DNA from: Phlebotomus papatasi
Taxonomy: Eukaryota; Arthropoda; Insecta; Diptera; Psychodidae
DNA length: 64,000 nucleotides
Reading direction: 5' to 3'
NCBI RefSeq assembly: GCF_024763615.1
Contig: NC_077223.1
Span: 44,330,627 to 44,394,626 of the forward strand
Shown: one piece after another, positions 34,350 to 46,407 of the stretch
Layout: each line of letters begins with the position of its first letter
How positions within the stretch are numbered: position 1 is the stretch's first letter
Made by a program: the position numbers and the translations under genes
The notes under the pieces: model-generated
Database searches by the model: none
What the model saw: the letters and a program-made list of their open reading frames with translations, nothing else
Told to the model about the DNA's origin: nothing

Positions 34350-34618
34350 AGGGTACTCAATTGGTCAAATGGTACAGTACTCGTTCTATGATGCAAGTGT
34401 ATCGGGTTCGAATCCCCCTTAGGTCACCAGAAATTTTTCTGGCGTGAAAGGTGTTCCAATTGCATCCAGTGAGATTCACTGCACTTGATTCCACGGGCCA
34501 CGAGACTTACAACTTAATCCCGTATAAAAAAATATTAATAATGCGTGTCTAAAGATCTCGCTGCGGGAAGGGCTAGTTCCTTCATGGGATGTTGTGCAAT
34601 CGTTATTACTATTATTAT
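34350..34618 (+). repeat. tRNA-derived SINE with target-site duplication
   Basis: The head is tRNA-like: an A-box TGGTCAAATGGT at 34362-34373 and a B-box GGTTCGAATCC at 34405-34415, 43 bases apart start to start. A tRNA-unrelated body follows, ending in an ATT-type repeat (34603-34618). A 12-base direct repeat, TGTCAAAAACCC (34338-34349) and TGTCAAAAATCC (34619-34630) with one mismatch, flanks it as expected for LINE-assisted insertion. SINEs are transcribed by RNA polymerase III from these internal boxes and encode no protein. The source tRNA and partner LINE are not identifiable here. Confidence 0.85.
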
Positions 34619-34932
34619 TGTCAAAAATCCACAAATTAAAAAAAAAGATTCCGCATTATAAACACATTTTTCTTTATGTTGCCTTGTACAATACCATTTG
34701 ATCCTTGTGACCCAAGTTGTATATTAATAACAGCATCAAGCGTTTATTATATTATTTACTCTTAAAATTTTTATATACTATACACAGTTTCACTAAAAGA
34801 AACTATGTTTTTTCCTTGGCTTTCTTGAGCCAGTAACTCCTTAAGGGGTCACGTGGATCAGACTAGTCAAAAAATAGCATATTATTTCTCTCTGTTTTTC
34901 AACATGATAAAAATTAATTTAATTCATGCTCT

Positions 34933-35195
34933 TATACTGAGAGAAAAAGAGGGTGCGATTAATATTTTTTTCCTCAGAAATTTAACACTTTTTAGGTGTA
35001 AAAATATATGAGCATTTTTTAATGTTAATTTTAGACCTTATCAAGGGTAAAATTAACATAAAAAAGGGTACCTTTAACCCCTAATACACCTAAAAAGGGT
35101 AATATTTACACCGATTTTGGAGCAATACTGCAGGGTAAAATTAACATTTCCGGAATGTTATTTTAACTATTATGGATTTCTCTTAGTTAGTGTAG
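34933..35195 (-). mobile_element. CTACACTGAG MITE, copy 2 (reversed)
   Basis: It reads on the - strand like 27251-27503, with the interior phrases AACACTTTTTAGGTGTAAAA and GTACCTTTAACCCCTAATAC. The ends are decayed to TATACTGAGAG and TTAGTGTAG. Confidence 0.8.
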
Positions 35196-35500
35196 GTATA
35201 TGAAAGTACAACTTTTGAACTATTACTTTCTGTAATTTTCATTTAATTGTAATTTAAAAATTCCGGTCACTGGAACCCTATTTTTGGAGGCCTTTTCGAA
35301 ATGAAACATAATTTTCGGTAGACAAGAGTTCTCGGAATGAACTCATCTAAAATCCAAAAACTAAATATATCCTGTTAGCTAATGAGTTAAACTAATTTTT
35401 GAACGAAGGATTTAAAAAAAAATGGAATTTGAATTTTTGGAAGAATGTCGTACAAAAGAGTATAATTTTTGACGTATTTTACATCACGTTTCGTCTTTTA

Positions 35501-35640
35501 AGGCCTCTACACTGAGAGCAATTTTCGTCAAAAATTGTTTTTTGATAGGAAATTGCCTGCAGGGTTGTAGGTGAAAACGTCAAAATTCTGTCAAAAAATG
35601 CATTTTTTGATGAAAATTGTTCCCAATGTGTAGAGACCTT
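35501..35640. mobile_element. 140-bp hairpin MITE, GGCCTCTACAC ends, copy 2
   Basis: Arms AGGCCTCTACACTGAGAGCA and TTCCCAATGTGTAGAGACCT surround a CTGCAG-like centre, matching 8053-8193 throughout. Confidence 0.85.
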
Positions 35641-36336
35641 TAGTATAAGCTATGATCAAATAAACATAAGATCATTTATTAAACGACTAATTTAACTCAT
35701 AAGCTAATAGGAAATATTTGCGTTTTGATATCAGTAGAACATATTCTGAAAAATATTGTCCACCGAAAAGTAAGTTTAAAAAAAAATCAAAAATCAGGTT
35801 TCAATGATTGAATTTTTAAAATTTTTAATTCACAATTTTAAAAACTACAGTTTAAAATGTTATACCGTTTATATGGATAAGACCTTAAAAATAAACTTAT
35901 TTTTTATCATGCTGAAAAAAAGAAAGTATTATGTTTTTTTTTAAGTCTTCTTGACCCACGTAACCCCTTAACTGATATATGTCCTAATTTCTTGACAATC
36001 TGGTTTTATAATTTAACAAATATTTTAGTAAAACAACTTTTATGTAAACAATTAAATAAATAAAATCAATTTCGTAAGTTGATTTACATTACTTTTTGCC
36101 GAAGCTACACGAACAATGTTACTTAAAAATCGACCGTAAAGTTTTGGTTTATTTACTTTAAATATGGTCTCACTTAAGATCGATTGTAATAATAAAAAAT
36201 ACATTGTTTTTCTTAAAATACATTACAAATTCTTTGAAGTATTTTAAACATATTCCAAAGGAAATAATTCTAAGTAAGGCGGTAAGGCGTAAAAGTTCTG
36301 GGTTGTCTGAGTAAAGATGTAAGTCATACTTATTTA
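35641..36336. other. AT-rich gap, no feature recognised
   Basis: Low complexity. No frame, RNA or repeat end was recognised. Confidence 0.4.
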
Positions 36337-36505
36337 CAGCGAACAGACTGGGCTTTTCTACATGATCATTGCTTTTTTACACCTTCATTGCTTTCTTACA
36401 CGTGGAAAAAATAATCAAAAAATTGCTGCACCAAACCAATTTTTAGACTAATTTGATGTTTTTTCGTTTTCTGAGACATTATTCGTTAAAAAGAAAAGAA
36501 TTTAT

Positions 36506-37781
36506 TAGGGGAATGTAGGCAGCCTTCGCACGTTTTTTCGTGCTTCATATTCAGGATTTTTTTCTGACTAAACTGTAAAATGGGCAATAAATTGCACTAC
36601 ACCAAAAAAATCTCTGATCCTTTAGGTTTCTATGCATGCCTAGTCCACTATCACAGAATTGTTGGTTTTTCCTGGACAAGAAAATGAAAAAAATATGACG
36701 ATTTGTGCGATTCTTGCCCCCGGGGCCAGCGTTCACACGATGGGGGGTTTGGGTTCGTCATTGCTTTTTTTCTCGAAATAAATTTTATCCACAATTAAGA
36801 ATTATTTTCCTACGGTTATACTGTACCCCCGAGAACCCGCGGAAACTATCACTGCACTAAAAGAAGATCTTTAAAACACCTTTTTCCACATTTTCTGGAG
36901 CACTGTTTTTTCTTCCAAATAAATATCGAAAATCGACTAAACTGTCAAAATTAATCGTCTGGTCAGCTGGAATCGCCGGAACATTGTAGAGGTTATGTTA
37001 ATATTGTTTTGTTTTCCTAAAGGTTGCATAAATTATATTAAGAAAGGTGATAAGCTTCTGTGTTTTTCAGAGTGTTCGAGTAACACTTGCTTTGTGAGTA
37101 AAATGTTTGGTTTTCCTAATTCTTATTGCAAATGTTTAAAGTGGCTCATAATTTTTTCGATATCCTTTAGCATGGTAGCAGTTTAGTTAGTGACATTGAG
37201 TCCCAGGCTAATAGTGAGCATGTTCACACGGTTCACACTGTGAATAAACGTCGTCTCATGGAGATGGGCAGGAAACTACACGCCTGTCGAAGAGGAAATG
37301 TCCAGGATTGTCTCCTTGTGGCTTATGAGGCTTTAGTGAAGTTATGGTTTTCAATCTGAAGTTGCCGGATGCATATGCGAATGCTCACACATTCAGTGTT
37401 TGAAACCACACACAGTGTAGTACTTGCGAATTTTCCGGCACCGTGAAAATAATTTCCCTCCGATGCAAAAAGTTATTACGTAAATATCATCTCTAGTATA
37501 CTCTTCATCCACTCTATAAGTGATTTTTTTTTAGAAATGAGTTTAACTGTGAGAAATCAAATGAAATATGCGCCATCAAAATTACCCATTTTGGGCCAAT
37601 TTTCTATTTGTGATCCTAGCACCTAGGAAAGAAGGGCTTGGCTGCCTATTTTTACAATGAAGATAAGGTTCATAATTACTTAACTTATGGCTAAGAAATT
37701 CGGAACCAACTCTTTGGAAATAAAGAGAAAATTCACATCGTTTGAAAGCACACACGTGCGAAGCCTGCCTACATTCCCCTA
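36506..37781. mobile_element. Inner 1.28-kb element with TA + GGGGAATGTAGGCA ends
   Basis: TA flanks the ends GGGGAATGTAGGCAGCCTTC and the complement GGGGAATGTAGGCAGGCTTC. The ends match the short MITE at 8389-8598, including the TTCTCTTTATTTCCAAAGAG-type sub-end on the right. Unlike the MITE, the middle is moderately GC-rich and keeps short, possibly spliced frames at 36995-37358, so it may be a longer relative that once carried a gene. Confidence 0.8.
36995..37358 (+). pseudogene. Possible decayed gene inside the inner element, unrecognised
   Basis: Two adjoining frames look more protein-like than their surroundings. The first (36995-37186, 63 codons) is cysteine-rich, with the stretch KGDKLLCFSECSSNTCFVSK. 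The second (about 37172-37358) reads VNKRRLMEMGRKLHACRRGN before its stop. It follows an acceptor-like ATCCTTTAG and could be joined to the first by a short intron. I recognise no family. A transposon-carried reading frame that has decayed is one explanation; chance is another. Confidence 0.25.
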
Positions 37782-38039
37782 GTAAAATTTGCCAAATTTA
37801 AACACCTCGAATTAAGAGCAAAAAGCAATTGACCGATCAATTGCTCCTTGCTCTTTTCTCAAGGTACTTATAATCGGAAAATTTTACTAATACATCATTT
37901 ACTTTTTAAAGAATATTGTCTCATAAGGCGTAAAAAAATCAAAGTAGTCCAAAAATTGGTTTGGTGCAGCAAATTTTTGATTATTTTTTCCACGTGTAAA
38001 AAAGAAATGACCGTGTAGAAAAGCCTAGTCTGTTCGCTG

Positions 38040-40556
38040 TGATTATATCCCATGGTTACCTTAGAGAACAGCATCGCAGGGATTTCAAGTCGATATCTTT
38101 CACTGTTTGGCCTGTAGATAAGGTAACGAACAGAGAGAGGCTAGGAAATGACGTAGGCGTAATAAATATTAAAATATCATTGCCTGGAGAGTAAAACGAC
38201 CTCTATATCTTGTGTAAAATTTTCGTCAAAATTTAGCATTTTATTATAAATAGCCTACACTTGTGTAGGCGCTGTGTACACATCTGAAGGCGATTTACTT
38301 CGAATTGGTAAATTTGAATCCAATTTCTTACGATAGAGGCCTTAAGGGCGCAGATGTATATTATACATGTGTTGTGTATAATATCTTACAAAATTGAAGA
38401 ATTATATTGCTCTACCATTGTGTTCAAGCAAAAATAAAAATAAATAACCTCCTTCAGACACCGTGCACAAATATAGGTATTTAATTTTTTTTTACTTTAA
38501 TTGAAAAGAATGAGCAAAATGTAATCTCTCAATTCTGAACACCTGAAGATTTTAGCGTCCAATCCCTAGGAGCGATTGTAATATGAAGATAGCTATTCGA
38601 AAAATATATTTTTAGCAAAACGGTATCATTTTTGTATTTTTCTATAAACAGACTTTTTTTTATCTCAATGCGTTTCCACAGTTTAAGCCATAGTATTTTT
38701 CGAGCTATATTTTAATTACTTTATCAATAAAGAGATGACTCCAATTTAGATAACGGTCTAATAAAATTTATCTTAATTACTAGCAAACTCGCGACACTGA
38801 CCCACACTTTCATGTAAACAATTACGAATGGAATCGTTAAAGTATTAAGTCATGCTTTAGAAAAATAGGCCGAATTTCAAAGAAACTGAAGAATCTAATC
38901 GTTTTGCTTGGAAACTTTCTGCGCAATTTTTCATCTTTAATTCGTTTCCTATTTTTAATTTTTCTTTTTTTTCTACAATGTCCATCGCAGGCATATTTCA
39001 AATCAAACTTCCAGGAAGAAATTTGTATGATTTACCATTTGCTTTTTTGTTCTGTATCTGAGGTTTCCGGAAAACATAAAGGCAGTGAAAGGCAAATTGG
39101 TATTTTTTCCATACTCCCACCCCCCCAGTCCACCGCTCAAAAGCTTTCCCCCAGCTCCCTAGTCCATCATTCAGGGATGTTTTCTATTCATATTTGTTAA
39201 GCTTTTATGCCGCCTAGCCTCGGGGGAATTTTCCTAAACAAAGAGCTGTGAAGGGAGGCACAAAAAAATATCAGGATAGAAAAATTGGGTAATATGGAGC
39301 AATTTCACATCTTGTGAGCTTTTTCCATCCATACATGTTTATATTGTTCGGAAATATCGCCTCAAGGAGATGATTCCCTATGTTCATTTTATGCTTCGTT
39401 GTTTTTAATTACTTTCCGCTTAATTATATAGCACGTTGGCTCCCAGAATGTGTGGGTAATGGAATCCACAAAACATAACGAGATCAATTGGAGAACTCAG
39501 AGGGGGTGGTATACTGCCTCTTCTGAGAACGGCAACTCCGACAGGCGGAAATAGACGCGGGGTTTAATGGTTGATTTACTTGGATGGGAGAAAGAATTTT
39601 TCCACATAAATTCCCAGAGCCCTCAGTCATCCCTCGGCAACCCCTTAACATCCGGTGGCTTTGCTGGGCTGAGGCTGCGGGTGACAAGGGGAGGATGTAA
39701 AAGTTCTTCCTGCTAAAAAGTGCTTGTGCGAATTAAAACAGTTTGAGAACATTGTCAATTGTATGAGTGTGAGATTTTCCAACGCAGATCCTATTTCTTG
39801 ACATTCCCTACACTGCTGCTGTTGCTGCTGCTGCTCTCTCTTGAGCAGGAAATTTTGAGTGACTAGAAAACTTTTAATTAGTTTTCTTCCTCGAAATTAA
39901 ATTCCAATTTACATACACACCATTCTTCGTCACATGAATTTCGTATCATTCGCCGAAAATGGGTTATACACGATGCTGCGTTTAATCATATGATTTTCTC
40001 ATTGAACTTTTTTTGGGGAGGGTTCCTTCCTTTTTACGCTTCCAAGGGAAATGGCTTTGAGCACAAAAAAAAGGGTATCTCATACAGGGTCTCTTTTTGT
40101 CCCTTTTGATTTGCAACTGACTCTTTTGACCGTGCTTCCCATGCCTCATTTTCAATTCATTTCGGAAGAGATTTTTTTTGTCAAGGCCTGAAATGTGTCA
40201 ATTGAAATACTTTTGAAGATGGAATTCTGTATAAAACGGTCCGCTTTCAAGCGGATAATCTTGTAAATTAAGGGGGCTTTTAAACCCAGCAATCTACTTA
40301 GTAGCAGTTATTTTGTAAGTAGGTTTTATTTTTCAATGTTTGAACTTTAAAAGAGAATTAAAAGATATTTTATCTAAAGTTATTAATACTCATAGACCAA
40401 TATTCATCTGAAGTTTTGATAAAAGTTCATGTTGTATATGGCCTACCTCTAATTACGAGGTGCTTTAAATCTTTAAATAAACCTTAACAGGCAAATTTTA
40501 CGAGTTTGCGACTTGCAATAAGGTGTCCAAAATAGAACCCAAATTATTTTCTAGTT
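38040..40556. other. Gene-poor single-copy DNA with a CTG run
   Basis: A short (CTG/TTG) trinucleotide run is at 39812-39835. A pyrimidine tract ending in GCAG at 38990 could be an acceptor, but the frame after it (to 39200) has no recognisable domain and becomes proline- and serine-rich by composition. The 39440-39690 part is GC-rich without a convincing frame. Confidence 0.35.
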
Positions 40557-41173
40557 CACTCTTAGAAAAGTTTAGACATCATTATTAATGAAAATTAGTT
40601 GATCGGGCACTTATTATGAAATCTATTTAAAATAGTTCTTATAATCTTAAAACATTTTACTCATAATAAATTTATTAGTAGTGAGAACGTAAGGCAATAT
40701 TTACTTGGATAAGTTGCAGCAATTATTTCATAATGGTTTCCTACAATTGTATTTGCTTGTGTCAATTAAATGAAATCGATATCCCAACTAATTCCATTTA
40801 GTTCTCACAACTAATGCAAATAAATGGGCCTATATTTTCATAAAGTTCTGACAACTTTTTCAATAGTAAAGAGTGGTTTTTTATTTATGTGTTTCGAGCT
40901 ATATAGTAACCACAACTAATATGATATAGTTATTACACCCAATAAGATGGGTATCAGCCACATTTATTTAGTTATAGGAACTAATATGTTACAATACCCG
41001 TTACTAAACTAATTTAGTTATGATAACTAAATGAAAAAGATACTGTAACTAATATTGGTCAACTATTTCATTTAGTTAGCCTAGCTAAATATATGGATGG
41101 GTCTATGCTTGCTATATTTTATAGTTTCCATAACTGTATATAAGTTAGTTGGGACTAAATTTTTCTAAGAGTG
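40557..41173. mobile_element. 617-bp MITE with CACTCTTAGAAAA ends
   Basis: Inverted ends CACTCTTAGAAAAGTTTAG and the complement CACTCTTAGAAAAATTTAG, with one mismatch. The interior is dominated by TAGTTA/TAACTA phrases in both orientations (for example TTTAGTTATGATAACTAAAT near 41011). No clear target duplication and no coding content. Confidence 0.75.
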
Positions 41174-42562
41174 TTGTTTTATTCATTTCCAATCGTACTA
41201 AGAATAACTTTAGAGATAATAAAGTTGATAAACAACATGTCAAGAATCCGAGCAATATTCATGAAAAGGAAGTAACCAAAAAGTTAAATGGTCTGTTTTA
41301 TATTGCACTTTAAACTTTGAACATTGATGCTGAAACTAAATCTGTCCATCTGTCCAGAATTAGGTATAGTTCACATGAAAAGATAATTTAAATAATATTG
41401 CTAAGACATTTTTATTGCTTGTTGTTATTTTCTAAATTATTTATTGCATAAAAATAAATAAGAATTCGCTTGACTGTCAATGTTTCAAAATTAAAAGAAA
41501 AGGAAATGGGAAAAGAACAAAAATGAAATAACAAAAAAATGCATGTAAGTGATGGAAGTTAAAGTACACTAAATAAATATTTTAACTGCTCGCACTCCAA
41601 GAGAGAGCAGTTTCCACAATCGACTTTTTTAATTTATAATCTGCAATTTGTTTGCTAAATTTCTTGTCGTCGTTAAACACTGACATCATAAAAATACTTT
41701 AAAAGCATTAGAAGATAAATGTCCAAGTCACATACAAAAGATAAAAGTACTAAACATTTCAGGATCTCTAATTTAATCGTAGATTTTCGAATTTTCCGAT
41801 TTTTGCTCACACAATTTATGAATGGGTTTTTTTTTCGCAAATTCCAATTAAATGCAGTGAAATTGATGCATTTGTCACCACTTCTGTACTTACCGTACTT
41901 CCAAAACATAAAAAAAACTGCAGTGGTTGAAAAAAAAGAGTCGTTGAGAGCTTTTGTCTGCAGGATTTTTGAAAGAGGCAACTCTCGAAATAATTGCTGG
42001 ACGATGATGGAAAATTTGTGTGGAAAGCAATTGAGTTCTTGATTAAAGTGATTGGATTGATTGGATGGGGTTTGGAGGAGGTGCAAAACTCATAAGTCAT
42101 ATCGGATGGATTGCAGGCGCGTCGAGATGCTGCCAGCGTGAAAATTTGATGGAAAATGTGGCAGGAGAGAGAGCGTGATGTCTTGCAGGTCATTCATCAA
42201 ATTGTGAGCCACACACATGAATCCACTTTCGGAGTAAGCACCATGCTTGAAGCTCAATTGATGGGTGAATCGGAGGAGATTGTGAATGGAGGAACGCTCA
42301 ATTGTGTGACTATATGAACATGGGGAAAACCTGATGGGATGCGCTGGGAAATATCCGTAGTGAAGTATACTCTATGGATAGATTTACATGTTTTCACGTA
42401 CTATTGGAAATTCACTAAAACGTGTAACAATTGATGCAACTTGAATGGTAGTTTAACCTTATGATTTAATTAAAATCAGAGTGTTTAAAATCAAATACTT
42501 AATTTTTCATCTAATATCATTGGAATCTTATACTAAACTTGCTTTTATGTAGTTCCACACTT
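41174..42562. other. Gene-poor single-copy DNA
   Basis: The part 41700-42350 is GC-richer. Frames of 100-137 codons are open on both strands across 41673-42193, with no recognised domain and mutual overlap, so coding cannot be supported. Confidence 0.35.
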
Positions 42563-42714
42563 TAAAACCCTTAAAGGTTGAGGGAGACACCGGTGGTGTC
42601 CCAAAACCAAAAACCATTTATTTATGAATTGGACAAAACTACTTTCTGAAGTTTAACGAAAAATATGTATATTGGTTTTGGAACACCGGTGTCCCACTTG
42701 TCCTTAACCCTTAA
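42563..42714. mobile_element. 150-bp MITE with GGGACACCGGTGT ends
   Basis: The left arm contains GAGACACCGGTGGTGTCCCA and the right arm TTTTGGAACACCGGTGTCCC. Both lead outward to AAAGG/AAGGACAAG and AACCC. A further left-type end (CCCTTAAGGAAAAGTGGGAC, from 42707) overlaps the right end and may be the start of a second, broken copy. Related to 10992-11140. Confidence 0.7.
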
Positions 42715-43019
42715 GGAAAAGTGGGACAGCGGTGTATCAAAAACCACAGAACATTTTATGACTATATAGAGAACAAGTAACTTTCTGTAATTAAAAAAAG
42801 ATGTTTTTCGGACTTACCTTTACATGGTTAAAAGGATTCAAATTTCAAATTCGAAAGCATTTGATAGGTGTTATCTTCCGAGAAATATTGCTTGAAATAT
42901 TAATCGACAAAAGACGAGAAACTGAATAAAATTTTATCTGATCAAACTTTACGAAAATACGTTCTTATCGAATACTTCGAACTTCATAGAAGTAGCAGTA
43001 TAATCCGTATATTTTTTCA

Positions 43020-43347
43020 TACAGTGTTTGCTTCGTTATTCGGATGATTGGGAGACAATATGACAGATGTCCGCTTCGTTATCCGGATGTATTGTTTGAA
43101 TTTGTTCAACGTCTTGAAAATATAATACGAGTTTCTTTTTGTAGAATTAGAATGTTTTAAAAAAGATTGAAAAGACATAATTAGAGAATTCGACGCTATT
43201 ATACTTCATTTATTAAACAAAAACATTACAGGATAATTTATTTTCATTACTGAAAACACATGCATACATGGCCTCAAAATATTTTAAATACAACCGTCGA
43301 TAATTCGTCCGGATTACGGCGATCCGGATTAGAGAGCGTGAACTGTA
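43020..43347. mobile_element. 328-bp Tigger-like non-autonomous element
   Basis: TA flanks CAGTGTTTGCTTCGTTATTC on the left and, on the right, the complement CAGTTCACGCTCTCTAATCC. Both are followed by GGAT-type phrases (TTATCCGGATG and CGTAATCCGGACGAATTATC). The CAGT start and TA duplication fit pogo/Tigger. The frame at 43260-43523 runs out of the element and looks accidental. Confidence 0.65.
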
Positions 43348-43810
43348 CCTTAAAATTTCCATCTTCCACTTCTCGAGGACCACTTTTCTCAACCTATCTC
43401 TACGATTTTGACGATTTTTTGGATGATGTCACGCTATTTGTCCGTCTCTATATTACCACCGCTACAAGCCAAACGATTAGATATAGCGACTTGGGACCTT
43501 CGAGAGACTTCCCAAGAAGTTGATCTCTGCATCATTAACATAACCTTGATTTTTCCCCTAATCCTGCATCAACCATCCTAAACTATATTTTTTTAGATTA
43601 TTCGAAAACGCGTTAGGTGATGTTTTTCATTTTTGAATATGTTTTAGAGATACATAGGCTCACATTTCATCCATAATACAAAAACACTGTTAAATCATTC
43701 CTAATAATAACCGTTCTTCAAAATGAAATATTAAAAATGCTCAGAGACAGTATTTCTTAACAGCATGATATCGTATCTGGGTTTGTTGTAAAGGACAGAT
43801 AAGACTGAAC

Positions 43811-43846
43811 CGGTTCAAATCGATTATGAACTATCGATTTGAACCG
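43811..43846. repeat. Perfect 14-base hairpin
   Basis: CGGTTCAAATCGAT at 43811-43824 is mirrored by ATCGATTTGAACCG at 43833-43846 around eight bases. A further CGGTTCAAATC lies at 43923. This is probably a small MITE or repeat fragment. Confidence 0.6.
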
Positions 43847-44035
43847 ATAACTAATTTTTATTCGAAAAATCGATTGTGTAACTCCTAAGAAATTTTAGGA
43901 GATCTTTTGACTGATTTACAAATCGGTTCAAATCAGTTGTAATCCTGTAGACGATAAATGATACGAAAGTACAATTTTGACATACACCATTCCAGTCACA
44001 AGTTCGAGGATTTCGCAAAGCATGAAATATTTTGG

Positions 44036-44466
44036 TAGGGTAAGTGTGCCAAATTTCGGCATAATTGCATGCAAGCGTCAAAGTCTCAAGATTGAAATGT
44101 AATATTTTAAATACAATTAGATTTATTTTATTCTTTCTTCTGAAAGAGTGTTGCTTGGAACCTTGTAAAGAGTTTACCGTATTTATTATCTCTAAAATCA
44201 TTCTTAATACACCTTAAAATGCATAAAAATATAGACATAGCTTTGGTGCCCTATTTCGACCACCTTCATTCTCATAGATCCTTGCCCTTTGGGAATTCTT
44301 CCAATATCTTTTTCACGTCATCTCGTTTGTCGAAGCTACATTTTTTGTTATTCTTTTGCATTGTATAATCTCTAGAGTACGTAAAATCTAAAAATCCATG
44401 GAAATTCGAGGAACAAAAAAGGTGACCGAAATTACAAGCTGGCCGGAATTTGGCACACTTACCCTA
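44036..44466 (-). mobile_element. 431-bp pogo-derived MITE, copy 3 (reversed)
   Basis: TA flanks GGGTAAGTGTGCCAAATTTC and the complement of TTTGGCACACTTACCC. The interior matches copies 1 and 2 along its length and holds the third psq relic. Confidence 0.9.
44272..44361 (-). pseudogene. psq helix-turn-helix relic in copy 3
   Basis: On the - strand an ATG opens 29 codons containing SFDKRDDVKKILEEF and PKGKDL, then TGA. It has exactly the length of the copy 1 frame and the same start MQKNNKK. It is a truncated pogo transposase start, with no catalytic part. Confidence 0.65.
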
Positions 44467-45804
44467 CTCCTTTTTTTACTCTTTTTTTTTTACACTTTTT
44501 CCATAGTGATGTAGATCAGTTTTGTCACAGTATTAAAACACCTAGAATACACAAGTTTTTGGTACCTAAAAATCTAATCTCAATATGTAGAGCTCAATCG
44601 GTGCAATGGAGTGAATTCCACAATACAGTTACAACTGGTTATACCTTCAAAACCAACTGAAATTTTCAATTGCATTTTCGTTGCGGTGTATAAAAGACTT
44701 GATGAGTTTTCCCGGGAAAACTGGTTGGGGAGCTTCATAGGCACAGCAAGAGTTGTGTTTGCTCTCACCATTCCTCTGATTAACTCTGCAGTAGTAGAGG
44801 TCATCGGGGCGTTGATTAAAAGCTATCTACCGTGGGTAAAGATTCCAGGACGTGCCTGAAAGGCGAATCTTTACGGAGTTGCGATTCCATTGAAATTGGG
44901 GATGCGACTCGGTAATGAATTTAGTCTGACAGTACAGCAACACTCTTTTGTGGGTGACCAAATTGAGAGATAGCACATGGACGAGATAGTTAAATTCACA
45001 TGGAATGAAAATCCGCAAAGTGGTCGAAAGTATGCTCTCTTTTTTTCAGAACAGCATGAATAAAGAGAAGAGAAAATTGTAACCTATAAAAATTAATTGG
45101 ACGAGATATTTTGTATGCTACTCGAAAAAAATTGGCTATATTTAGAATGCTCTTTAATTTAAGATATTGAAATTTGTTGGAAAACTTGAGAAAATATTTT
45201 TGAAAAAGAACATTGGCTGTCATTGCATATGTTGACTTCAAATTCTTATTTAGTGTATTATTCACCATTATTCACGAGTAATAGAATTTTACAACTCCCA
45301 TCTATAGAACACTTTATTGATTTATTACACGACGGAAGAGTAATCTCAGTTATTTAACATCATGTAGCGTATTTTCACGGTAAGCGCATTATAAATATAT
45401 ATCACAAATTATCAATATAATGTCCTGAAAATTCGTGTAAAACAGGAATTAATGGAACTGATACTGATTTGGTGAAAATATAGCGAATAAAAAGCATTCG
45501 AGATTATTCCAGATGGAATTACGCGCAATTTTCGAATAATTAGTTCACCTTCTTTGCAATTAACATATTCCGATTATTGATTTTACTATAATATTTTGAA
45601 TGATTAAATGACCGTTCGACTGAAACTCATTTGGAATTGTGAATAGTCGATACAATTTCATATAATTAAATAATATGCCCTGGATTCTAAAAACGAAATT
45701 GAAATTTCAAAATGAACTTAAATATTTGAAAATTTGTAAGAACATGTATTTTTCCGCCTGTCTTTTGTAAGTTAGGAGTTAAATAAGTTGAAATAACGAC
45801 TTCT
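44467..45804. other. Gene-poor DNA; one unexplained frame
   Basis: A frame of 82 codons at 44611-44859 has a hydrophobic middle (ARVVFALTIPLINSAVVEVI) and is open on the other strand too. No family is recognised, and no start or splice context decides it. The rest is AT-rich. Confidence 0.3.
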
Positions 45805-46018
45805 GGTTAAATTTAACACTTTTTAGGTGTAAAAATATATCAACATATTTTGATGTTAATTTTACACCTTACTAAGGGTAAAATTAACATGAAAAAGGGT
45901 ACCTTTAACCCCTAATACACCTAAAAAGGGTAAAATTTACACCGATTTTGGATCAAAACCGCAGGGTAAAAAAACATTTCCGGAATGTTATTTTAACTTT
46001 TTCGGATTTCTCTCAGTG
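45805..46018 (-). mobile_element. CTACACTGAG MITE, copy 3 (reversed, truncated)
   Basis: Matches 34933-35195 from AACACTTTTTAGGTGTAAAA to TCTCTCAGTG, but the outer end at the low-coordinate side is missing. Confidence 0.8.
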
Positions 46019-46407
46019 AAGGAACTCTACAATCTTAAATCTTGAATTAGCTCACAACTGCAACAGCAAATACCAAATGTATTATTTTCTTTAAGTTCTT
46101 CAAGCATGATTAAAAATTTTGATGCTTTATTTTCAAATGACAACAACGTAAATAAATAATAGTAGTGAGAAATTTTTATGTAAGATGCCGCTCCATTTAA
46201 AGTGTCTGTAGCTGAATGTGAACACAATCCCAGCTATCAAAGTTTTATGGCAATTTATTGAATTAACTCGTTAACATACGGACATAATTACTTTCTCTTT
46301 AAGTTCGTATAATAAAATGGTCTTAATCAAACTTTTAGTATTTATAAAATAATCTAGAGAAAAGGAGGCAATGTGAGATTTAAAGTCGAAAGAAATACTT
46401 TTAGACA

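Larger units (their letters stand above)
36337..38039. mobile_element. Outer DNA element of a nested pair
   Basis: Inverted ends of about 100 bases: CAGCGAACAGACTGGGCTTT on the left and the complement CAGCGAACAGACTAGGCTTT on the right. Both continue through TTTTTTACAC, ACGTGGAAAAAATAATCAAA and TTGCTGCACCAAACCAATTT. TA precedes the left end; the right has TG, so the duplication is imperfect. Only about 430 bases belong to this element; the rest is the inner insertion (36506-37781). Confidence 0.85.

Noticed and set aside
38990..39200. Exon after the GCAG acceptor-like site
   Set aside because: The frame has no domain and becomes low-complexity; no donor or in-phase partner was found.
41673..42193. 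Frames of 107-137 codons on both strands
   Set aside because: They overlap one another on opposite strands and have no recognised domain.
44611..44859. 82-codon frame with a hydrophobic middle
   Set aside because: No family resemblance, and the opposite strand is also open; reported only within the gap entry.
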